NCBI GenBank assembly: GCA_028554795.2
Contig: CM068828.1
Location: forward strand, 18,054,436-18,118,435
Length of the DNA stretch: 64,000 bases
Reading direction: 5' to 3'
Source of the DNA: Sinohyriopsis cumingii
Lineage: Eukaryota; Mollusca; Bivalvia; Unionida; Unionidae
In this document: piece by piece, positions 53,827 to 64,000 of the stretch
How the letters are laid out: each line of letters opens with the position of its first letter
How positions within the stretch are numbered: the first letter of the stretch is position 1
Program-made: the position numbers and the translations under genes
Notes under the pieces: generated by a model
Databases searched by the model: none
What the model was told of the DNA's origin: nothing
What the model saw: only the letters and a program-made list of their open reading frames with translations

Positions 53827-56630
53827 TTTCACATTGAACCTGGAGAGTGTTATTATATGTTGCCTTATAAAATTCTTTAAAAAATATTGAATCTGTTGTA
53901 AATGACCTTGAAGGTCTTGGTAATTTCTCCAAAAGAGAATAATGCTAGTGAAGAATGTATTGAAATTATATGTTATATGACTGTGACTGGCAAGTATTAT
54001 TCTCAATAGTACGTAAAATATTAGATTTTTGTATTTACAACTTATCAGAGAGACTTTGCTATTGTTGCTATAATGTGTTTATATTGCTTTTATTTTCTTC
54101 AACTTTGTTATACAATACTAGATTTTGCGTCTCTAAGATCTCTCTGCACTCGGTTAGGTTACTGAAATATTACAAGTCTTCTATATGCTGCATTTCCTAA
54201 TTAAAAATGTGATTTTAATCCTGCGGAGTTTGGTATACAATAAGCGTGCTACTGCCAAGTATGCGGTTATACAAAAATGTAGTTTTTAAAGCTAATGTTA
54301 TCATTTTGTACCTTGACTTTAGACCTACAAATGTGCCAGCTGCACGATAAGGTGTGGAGTTAGATAAAACGCTCAATAAAACATGTTAAGTGGTGAAAGA
54401 GTCACAACCTAGATATAGAAAACAGGACAGTAAATTCCCTTGTTTTTGGCTCTATCCTTGAGGACAGATCGTATGACTAGGAGTACATAATACACTATGT
54501 CTATGGCATATATCAAGCAAACGTTTGCATGAAAATGCGTTCATTGGTTCAAATTGACATAGGTGACCGATTTATATATTAGCTACCTGTGACCTTAACC
54601 TTGAGTTTGAAGTCATGGCCATGGTAGATTAATTGTGATATATAACTGGTGCATGTTTCATTAAAATATCTTTAGTAGTTTAAAGGTTATCATCTAGAGA
54701 ATGTAAAACAACCAACACAAAAACCATATATTTTCCCTAACCTGGCTGAAAACTTAATCTAATGGCAGGGGACCTGTATATATCATGTGACACACCGCCT
54801 AGTCATAAATTATATATGACTGAATTTTATAATCTTTCTCTAGCTGTAACACAGTTATGGGCTGGACAAGGAACTGTTAACATAAGAATGGACGAATGTA
54901 GAATCAGTATATTTTTTTCCAGATTTAAGATGGGTGTAAACATGCATCAATAGTCTTATCATAATTTAGAGCGACAGCAGAAGAGTTCCTGCCTTGACGT
55001 CGACCATTGCAAAATGACGAAAACCATAGCATACAAAACTTTATTTGTATCACACACATGTGTTCCTTCTAAGATCTGAAACATTTTTTGAACGTCAGCC
55101 TGGATAAAAACATTGAATACCTTAAAAGTTTAAATAGATTCATGGAAGTATGAATCACTTTATGAGTATCATATATGAATATATTCACTTTCATCGCAAT
55201 AAAGATGTGTTTTAATTTAAGACTTGCAAGATTTATATGCATATAGGCATGTGACTGTAACTTTGTGGCAAAGCCTTGGAAGATCACACTACGTCAAGTT
55301 GTAAAAGTGTACAATGGTCTCATAATACAACTTTTAATGTCTAAAATGTAACAGCCCTGACGTCACAAGTATGTACTGAGATGAATGCCCTTAACGTTGC
55401 AGATATGATCCTGGTATTGGTGCAAGACACAACATTCAAAATAAGTTTGATTTTCATGACTTAAACAGCTTCTTAAGTACAGTCCACTCACAAATGGCAA
55501 TAACCTTCAAAATGAGATAATACATGTGTGTTATGTGACATGAACATAGGTCATGCTACACTAAAAAGCACTAATTCATTTCATTGTTCTTGAGACTTTG
55601 AGAGCCAAAGATATAACACAAAAATAGATAATGTTGATTCCTGACTAATGAAAATAACTAGACAAACAAATGATTCAAAAGTTACGAGTCAAAAATACAC
55701 TTCGTTAAACTACATTAGAGGACTTTTGATTTACAGTCCTATATAAAAAGTGAGTAAGCTTTACAAATCAGTTCAATCTTGCCGATAGGACCATGTTATT
55801 GATACACTTTATACGTACGAGTGATAGGACAATGTTATTGATACAACTGATAGGTACAAGTGAGACGACCTTGCTATTCATACATACGATAGGTACAATA
55901 ATTATACCCTCAAGCTTCGATTTTATATTGGGAAATGTTTCAATCTATGATCTTCAATAACACTTTCTGTGAGACAGTTTGGACACAAAAAAAAATTACA
56001 TTGACCTGACACTCTAGCCCTGGCCTTAATTATAGGTCTGTGAGAGTTCCAATTAACAACATCAAGTGATAATGTACTACTATACCAAGTTTTGTATTTT
56101 TTACTACATTTAGAAGTTTGCAAGTGTTGCAGTTCCAAACAAATATAGAAATGTCTGCCTTTTACTTTCATATGAGAACCATCAAAGTAGCAAATTTGAC
56201 ACCCTTGTCTTAACGAAAAGTTGCATTTGTTCGTTCAGGATTTTGACAGTAAACTTCATTTAATTTCCACTGACATCTTGTACTTGTGTGATGAATGGTG
56301 TCTATCAAAGCTAATTCCCAATGCATTTCGTGATCAGATTGGATGGCGTTGGATAATTTGATCGTGAAACAGCACATCCATGGAACTCTCACTGGGTAAC
56401 GTTCAGTAAATTGGTTATTCATTATTCGAGGGTCCTGCTTTCCGAGGATTCACCCGAGGTCAAAGGAGTTTCCAAAAGAAGGTTGTTGTTACTGCTGTCT
56501 TTTGGGCTACTGGCTTAAGCCGCAGGACTCCCGTTGTGACTAGAATATTTCAAAGAAGGATCACGTAGAAGGTAACAGATGCTACTGCAGAATACAATGG
56601 TCCACAATAGTTTCTCTCCATGATACAAAG

Positions 56631-57837
56631 TCATGTTGGCGATGGCGACTCTGATGATACAATACACCACATAGATTTTTCAGAAAAATACCATTTGCGT
56701 TTTTGGCACACGTTTACCGCACCACACCCACAGGGATTGCTTTTGTAGATGTTGAAGAGTAGGAGCAAGTGCATACTGCTGTTGTGTTGAACTGTTGGTG
56801 ACTTCTTTTTATATATGATGACTTTGACAGTCCAAGAATCAATACTCGGGGGTTGTCCTTTCCAAAGTACTGTCACTTCTTTGACTTGGTGTTTACCTAC
56901 TGTATGGGTACTTGGATCGAGAATGCTTTCGTTTCCGTACATTTATTTCTTCTTTTTGGTCACTTGTTGCAACCCGGGCAAGTAGAAAGTTCCCTTTAAC
57001 ACTTCACTGTTCATGTCTTCTAATTTATAGACAGGAGGATGACGGCCTTGCACTCTTCCAGTGATATGAAACAATTCGGTGGTCCAATACGGTAAATAAT
57101 TTTTGTCGAAGATACGTTTGCTTTTTCCAATGTTAACTCAATCTCCCGTCGTCAACAGTCCATGTTTCTTGGGGACAGTAGGGGACGTACCAAACAGTCG
57201 CTAAAACACGGACACTTTTGTTGTTGGGAAACACTTCTTCGGGGGCTCAATCGATGCTTCGATGGTAAGATTGTACTAAGCTTTGGTCAGGATCGGTAAG
57301 ACGTTGATATACTTGTGGGTATGCTGATGCGGAAAATATTTCCACACACGCTCTTTTAAAATGCGTTGAAAACGTTCCAATATGCTGCCTTGGTTTCGGG
57401 ATTTTTGGTGGTGAAAAAATGGATGTCCCTTTTGCCGGTTATTTTTGGAAAGCTTGCCGTCATCTGTTCGCCACTGGAGATTGTGACTAACGCTTTGTTT
57501 CGGCATTAATATTTAGGTTCGACCCATGTAAATCTGGTAAAGACGTGAATGACACGAAACATACTTGTAGCCGCGATTTTAGGTGGCTAAATGATTGCTC
57601 GATGACATCTACTTTGGTGCATCGTCTGGAAACGTTTCTTTAAATGGGTTTGTGTAACTTGTACGTTGCTTGTTTTTGTAACCATCGTTGCACCTTGGAT
57701 GAACGTACACATTTCATTTGGGTTTTGGCAGTACAATACAAGTTTTGAACTCCTTCGTAACCTGCAGGATGGGCAGGATTGTAGGAAATACTGGCTAAAA
57801 TATTCTCCATCAGGACTCCTTTCATTAAGTCACCCAC
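56631..57837 (-). pseudogene. Polinton-type integrase fossil, copy 8
   Basis: Same layout. In the stretches I compared it matches copy 6 more closely than its neighbour copy 7. Confidence 0.85.
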
Positions 57838-58537
57838 CGTTCTCTGATGCTACTCTTGCGTTCATAGGGTTGTTCGAAAACTGCTTAGCGTGTCCCACGT
57901 GCCACAGAAGTAGAATCCAAATGGTGATGGTAATGGTGACAAAGAAATCGCTTTTTCTTGCTTTCTTTTTAAGTTTCCGGTTTCCTTTCTTTTTTCCCCA
58001 CTTTTGTCGAAGTAGAAGTCGACATCATCTATTTAAACAAAGCTTTGAGTTCTTGTGTTGGGGAGTGGGGCAAGGGGTCTACAATAGCGCTGCAATCTTA
58101 CTAGCCCTTTGAACGACTTCACGTGCGTCCTCTTCCTCTGGAATAAGTGTGGCTGCGTCTGTCTTTGTCCATTGGGGTGGTAGTGGAGGTGATTGACTTT
58201 TCATCCTGGCCTTGAAATCTTTCAGATTTGGTTTAGCTGTTTCCTGTAAAACTTGCAGGTGAAACAGTTGAAGACGTTGCAACATTTGACAATAGTGTTT
58301 TTCCTTTTCTGGCGAATCGGGACGATCCATCAATGATTGCAATTAGTGTAGTAACTGTGGCATCATGGTCAGATTAGGATTGGGACCTAAATGAGGGGTG
58401 TGCTTTTCTTGCCAACAATGGAATTCCATCAGTTGTGAGTTGGGTACTAAACTCAGCTTTCGTCCTTCCATGACATTCCATAGTACACGTATCAGGTCTT
58501 TCTACCAGCGGGGGTCCTTTCTTCTTCTTCTTCCTCC

Positions 58538-58946
58538 TTATTTCGGACAACCGAGTAAAACACTTCCAACAAGTCCTCCAAGAGACGCTCCAGTCAGTCC
58601 TTGGATCAAGGGTCCTAATAGCACTGGCATGAAATTATCTTTCGCGTTGCACAAACATCTTTCTCTTTTGACTGATGGGTATTTTCTTTCTGACTATTTG
58701 GCAAAGAACGTTTCGATGCTTTGCGAAGCAATCTTTCAGGAGTTTATTAATAGTTATCGTTCCTTTCAAGACATTCAAACAAAATTCAGACACAAGGTAT
58801 CGATGATTTGTTTGAATGAATTGTTTTCGTTTGGTTGGATGGGCTTTCGACAGGACGGACGACACGTCATGATGATACAGTCTTTTTCTTTTTCTTATTT
58901 TGAGAAGAGAGTGACGGTGGTGGTGTGCACTTCTTTTGGATGACAT
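58538..58946 (-). pseudogene. Polinton small core-like protein fossil, copy 8
   Basis: Basic piece 58635-58946 and glycine-rich piece 58538-58630. Confidence 0.6.
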
Positions 58947-60636
58947 ATTCTTTCTTTTGGGAGGAAAACGTCACTGAAGCGAATGGTCTAGCAGGCGTCT
59001 ATTCTATATTGGAAAATGTATCCACTGATTGTCGGTATGTCCTATCATTTTCATGATGGGTATCACAAACATTGGTGGGTTCGAAACGGACTAAATCGTG
59101 ACAGATCTTCTTTGGATATATTCAGTAAACTATGTAACACTCCCGATATTTCTTCGATTTTGATCTTCGGGAAAGATGATAAGGTCGTTAACGGAGGAGA
59201 AGTTCCTTAATAAATTGATTTCTTTGTTTTCATCAAATTTGGAAAGACGCGTGTTGAATCAGGGTTGACTGGCATCACGAACAACGGTGAAGTGGAAGAA
59301 GCTACTGCTGGAGACACGGTCACCGATGTTCGTGGTTTGGGGAAGTAAGGTTGTCTTCTAGCAGCACTGCCTCACTTTCGTTAGAAGATGTTTCTTGGGG
59401 ATTCTCTTCTTCTTGGGAATTTTCTTTTTCTGGTTATGTGCCTTGGTCGTGTTACACGTTTTCTTCTTGGAACGTCTTTGGAGAGAAGCTCTTTTTAGGG
59501 GGTTAGCTGCTACTGCTGAATCATTTGGATACGAGTTTAAGAGGGAATGAATAATGACACCTCCAAGAGAACCGCTACCTCCAGGTTTCAAAATAAATTG
59601 CTTTTCGGTTTGAGTATTGATTCTGGAATCTGCCTGTTGCGACAAGGCTACTTAGTCTTTGTCAAAAAAGCGTTTGATTTGATGAGGGATGTAAATGATG
59701 CCGTGAAGTAATTGACATGCTGTCGCCATAAACCATTGTAAGACGTTTTTGAGACTAGGGTTCAAAGACACGAGCACGCACTAGTGGATGTTTTTCGCAC
59801 AAAACACGAATCACTTGTGAGACAGACAAGAAGTGCCGGAAGTTTTTATAGGTGCTTGAGTGACACTGTCGTACGCATAAGTCAGCCAAGGAGTTTCTAT
59901 TTGGCTAACAGTAGCGCTTGAGATTTATCTCTTGGACAAGTAAACAAAACCACGTAATGAGAAGTGGGACCGATGGGCTTTAATTTGTGGAAACAAACTG
60001 AGGGTAATGTAAATGACACTGGTATTATGATGATGCCCTTTGCGTATAAATCATGGATTAATTCTTCTTCGTCCTCTACTAACATATCGAAAATGACGTG
60101 TTTGACTCGTGTCAGGCATGATACTGTTCCCGCGAGGAGTGCCTTCCACAATGATAATGAAATCTCCTTGACTTTCTTGAAGGAAGCTGTAAGCCGATTG
60201 CCGATCTTTGTAACACCGCACGAAGCATTAGGACGGACGATCGATTAAATGGGTTTTGTGCTAGATCAAACATTTAACAAAATCGCTTAGCCTCAACCTC
60301 TCAGTCCAGCAATCAGTATTTTAAAGGGATGATGAAGATAAAGTGACTCTCAAGTGGAACGATATAACTTCTCGTTAATGAGTTTGAGAGGATAGGAGGA
60401 GGTAAAGAAGCCATAGCGAAGGTGTATACAATTTAGAAAATAACATAGACAAGACAAGAGATTTTTTACGTTTCAAGACACGTTTATTCAGTATTAAAAA
60501 TGGCGATTTGACACGAAATACAAAAATACATTAGAGACAAATGGTTAAGTATAGATTTAAGATGCAACTCAAAACGACAAAAAATGCAATACAAACATAT
60601 AACTGTACAAAATTTTCGATGAATGTGTGGTGTTCT

Positions 60637-61189
60637 ACAATTTCCAGGGACACTGTGTAACATTCTTTGTGTCTCTACAATATGGGCAGTCTGTAATATT
60701 TCCTCCCAGAATGGTCTTTCATTGGTGTCGATTTCGACGACGGTGCTATTGTCCTGAATTTGGGTTTACTTTGTGTCACGTTCTTCTTTCAATGTTGCTA
60801 ACTCGCGATTAAATGTCACATTGTTCACTTGACGTTTTAAGTCAGTAACCTAAATCTATTACTTAGTTAGCCACTTCTTTCGTCCAAGCATCGAAACTAA
60901 AACCGTTCCAGTCACGTACATCTTTCCATTGAGGGTATAGGTCTAAAGCTACACACAAACTTTCTTAAGCATCCAAAGTCAATACAGTTTTAAAAATAAT
61001 TTCTTTACGTTCAGGTTGAGAGGTATCGAATGAAAGTGCAACGATTTTAACAGTTATAGTGTATCGTGCACATTGAAATGAGATATAATGTTGTCTTTGT
61101 AGGAACTTTTAGTAAATATTCCACATGGAATCTGCTGGCAAAGCATATGCTAGAGGCGAAGTCAATAATATGCACAATAAGATATTCAT
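60637..61189 (-). pseudogene. Broken secreted-protein-like gene, copy 9
   Basis: Signal-like start at 61189, with the copy 7-9 substitution set. Confidence 0.4.
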
Positions 61190-63572
61190 TTTCACATTGA
61201 ACCTGGAGAGTGTTATTATATGTTGCCTTATAAAATTCTTTAAAAAATATTGAATCTGTTGTAAATGACCTTGAAGGTCTTGGTAATTTCTCCAAAAGAG
61301 AATAATGCTAGTGAAGAATGTATTGAAATTATATGTTATATGACTGTGACTGGCAAGTATTATTCTCAATAGTACGTAAAATATTAGATTTTTGTATTTA
61401 CAACTTATCAGAGAGACTTTGCTATTGTTGCTATAATGTGTTTATATTGCTTTTATTTTCTTCAACTTTGTTATACAATACTAGATTTTGCGTCTCTAAG
61501 ATCTCTCTGCACTCGGTTAGGTTACTGAAATATTACAAGTCTTCTATATGCTGCATTTCCTAATTAAAAATGTGATTTTAATCCTGCGGAGTTTGGTATA
61601 CAATAAGCGTGCTACTGCCAAGTATGCGGTTATACAAAAATGTAGTTTTTAAAGCTAATGTCATCATTTTGTACCTTGACTTTAGACCTACAAATGTGCC
61701 AGCTGCACGATAAGGTGTGGAGTTAGATAAAACGCTCAATAAAACATGTTAAGTGGTGAAAGAGTCACAACCTAGATATAGAAAACAGGACAGTAAATTC
61801 CCTTGTTTTTGGCTCTATCCTTGAGGACAGATCGTATGACTAGGAGTACATAATACACTATGTCTATGGCATATATCAAGCAAACGTTTGCATGAAAATG
61901 CGTTCATTGGTTCAAATTGACATAGGTGACCGATTTATATATTAGCTACCTGTGACCTTAACCTTGAGTTTGAAGTCATGGCCATGGTAGATTAATTGTG
62001 ATATATAACTGGTGCATGTTTCATTAAAATATCTTTAGTAGTTTAAAGGTTATCATCTAGAGAATGTAAAACAACCAACACAAAAACCATATATTTTCCC
62101 TAACCTGGCTGAAAACTTAATCTAATGGCAGGGGACCTGTATATATCATGTGACACACCGCCTAGTCATAAATTATATATGACTGAATTTTATAATCTTT
62201 CTCTAGCTGTAACACAGTTATGGGCTGGACAAGGAACTGTTAACATAAGAATGGACGAATGTAGAATCAGTATATTTTTTTCCAGATTTAAGATGGGTGT
62301 AAACATGCATCAATAGTCTTATCATAATTTAGAGCGACAGCAGAAGAGTTCCTGCCTTGACGTCGACCATTGCAAAATGACGAAAACCATAGCATACAAA
62401 ACTTTATTTGTATCACACACATGTGTTCCTTCTAAGATCTGAAACATTTTTTGAACGTCAGCCTGGATAAAAACATTGAATACCTTAAAAGTTTAAATAG
62501 ATTCATGGAAGTATGAATCACTTTATGAGTATCATATATGAATATATTCACTTTCATCGCAATAAAGATGTGTTTTAATTTAAGACTTGCAAGATTTATA
62601 TGCATATAGGCATGTGACTGTAACTTTGTGGCAAAGCCTTGGAAGATCACACTACGTCAAGTTGTAAAAGTGTACAATGGTCTCATAATACAACTTTTAA
62701 TGTCTAAAATGTAACAGCCCTGACGTCACAAGTATGTACTGAGATGAATGCCCTTAACGTTGCAGATATGATCCTGGTATTGGTGCAAGACACAACATTC
62801 AAAATAAGTTTGATTTTCATGACTTAAACAGCTTCTTAAGTACAGTCCACTCACAAATGGCAATAACCTTCAAAATGAGATAATACATGTGTGTTATGTG
62901 ACATGAACATAGGTCATGCTACACTAAAAAGCACTAATTCATTTCATTGTTCTTGAGACTTTGAGAGCCAAAGATATAACACAAAAATAGATAATGTTGA
63001 TTCCTGACTAATGAAAATAACTAGACAAACAAATGATTCAAAAGTTACGAGTCAAAAATACACTTCGTTAAACTACATTAGAGGACTTTTGATTTACAGT
63101 CCTATATAAAAAGTGAGTAAGCTTTACAAATCAGTTCAATCTTGCCGATAGGACCATGTTATTGATACACTTTATACGTACGAGTGATAGGACAATGTTA
63201 TTGATACAACTGATAGGTACAAGTGAGACGACCTTGCTATTCATACATACGATAGGTACAATAATTATACCCTCAAGCTTCGATTTTATATTGGGAAATG
63301 TTTCAATCTATGATCTTCAATAACACTTTCTGTGAGACAGTTTGGACACAAAAAAAAATTACATTGACCTGACACTCTAGCCCTGGCCTTAATTATAGGT
63401 CTGTGAGAGTTCCAATTAACAACATCAAGTGATAATGTACTACTATACCAAGTTTTGTATTTTTTACTACATTTAGAAGTTTGCAAGTGTTGCAGTTCCA
63501 AACAAATATAGAAATGTCTGCCTTTTACTTTCATATGAGAACCATCAAAGTAGCAAATTTGACACCCTTGTC

Positions 63573-64000
63573 TTAACGAAAAGTTGCATTTGTTCGTTCA
63601 GGATTTTGACAGTAAACTTCATTTAATTTCCACTGACATCTTGAACTTGTGTGATGAATGGTGTCTATCAAAGCTAATTCCCAATGCATTTCGTGATCAG
63701 ATTGGATGGCGTTGGATAATTTGATCGTGAAACAGCACATCCATGGAACTCTCACTGGGTAACGTTCAGTAAATTGGTTATTCATTATTCGAGGGTCCTG
63801 CTTTCCGAGGATTCACCCGAGGTCAAAGGAGTTTCCAAAAGAAGGTTGTTGTTACTGCTGTCTTTTGGGCTACTGGCTTAAGCCGCAGGACTCCCGTTGT
63901 GACTAGAATATTTCAAAGAAGGATCACGTAGAAGGTAACAGATGCTACTGCAGAATACAATGGTCCACAATAGTTTCTCTCCATGATACAAAGTCATGTT
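63573..64000 (-). mobile_element. Polinton/Maverick fossil block, 3' part only (window edge)
   Basis: Only the N-terminal piece of the further conserved Polinton protein (63573-63785) and the extreme end of the integrase-derived region are inside the window. Confidence 0.6.

Larger units (their letters stand above)
51545..58907. repeat. Macrosatellite unit, copy 8
   Basis: Belongs to the copy 7-9 type in its left third. It matches copy 6, not copy 7, at 56281 and 57622. Private substitutions lie near 52085 and 52671. Confidence 0.95.
56210..59645 (-). mobile_element. Polinton/Maverick fossil block, copy 8/9
   Basis: Parts: basic 59358-59645, core-like 58538-58946, second conserved fragment 58079-58342, integrase 56631-57837, further conserved fragment 56210-56422. 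Confidence 0.75.
1..64000. repeat. Head-to-tail macrosatellite array, ~7.36-kb unit, about 8.7 copies
   Basis: The same reading frames and flanking bases recur at constant spacing: the codon opening a 64-residue frame lies at 109, 7472, 14835, 22199, 29563, 36927, 44290, 51653 and 59016, giving steps of 7363, 7363, 7364, 7364, 7364, 7363, 7363 and 7363. All copies have the same orientation and no foreign sequence lies between them. The window opens and closes inside a unit, so true monomer ends and array edges are not visible. Copy-specific substitutions show these are not one stretch pasted repeatedly. Total array size cannot be judged from here. Confidence 0.98.
58908..64000. repeat. Macrosatellite unit, copy 9 (cut by window end)
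   Basis: The first 5,093 bases of a unit. It is of the copy 7-9 type on the left and has A at 63644 like copy 7. The integrase-derived part lies beyond the window. Confidence 0.95.

Noticed and set aside
1-64000. A CRISPR-like or short-satellite explanation for the repetition
   Set aside because: The period is 7.36 kb with no spacers and no short repeats other than the 39-base triplicate.
1-64000. LTR retrotransposon as source of the integrase
   Set aside because: No reverse transcriptase, RNase H or LTR pair is seen, and the neighbouring pieces fit Polintons better.

Overview
The whole window is one head-to-tail tandem array. A unit of 7,363 or 7,364 bases repeats without interruption from the first base to the last: eight full copies and a ninth cut by the window edge, about 8.7 copies. 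Neither array edge is visible, so the phase of the unit is arbitrary; here copies are counted from base 1. Copies look nearly identical by eye, with scattered substitutions and one-base indels. No intact long gene, rRNA, tRNA or CRISPR is seen.

Each unit has two halves. About 3.4 kb (copy 1/2: 4666-8101, continuing across the arbitrary unit boundary) is a fossil of a Polinton/Maverick-type element, all on the minus strand. In minus-strand order it holds: a lysine/arginine-rich fragment; a small core-like protein with a conserved 'LNVLKG' block and a glycine-rich tail; a second Polinton-type conserved fragment; a retroviral-like integrase with a chromodomain-like end; and the N-terminal piece of another conserved Polinton protein. 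I see no polymerase B, packaging ATPase, protease or major capsid gene and no terminal inverted repeats, so it is a partial, broken element. The rest of the unit is AT-rich. It contains a broken minus-strand gene that starts with a clear signal-peptide-like stretch (around 2282 down to 1730 in copy 1, unrecognised), a 39-base triplicate minisatellite, and about 1.8 kb with no recognisable content.

Polintons, the lack of bacterial-style gene packing, and a multi-kilobase macrosatellite point to a eukaryote, most likely an invertebrate animal. Some CCTTAACCTTGA/AGGTCA-like words recall repeats common in molluscs, but that is weak. The damage in the fossil is largely shared by all copies, so decay came before amplification. 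Copy-to-copy variants form a gradient with mosaic patches, as expected from unequal exchange and gene conversion. Nothing suggests that any protein here is still made or under selection; what deserves attention is the macrosatellite built from a virus-like fossil and the unidentified secreted-protein relic inside it.
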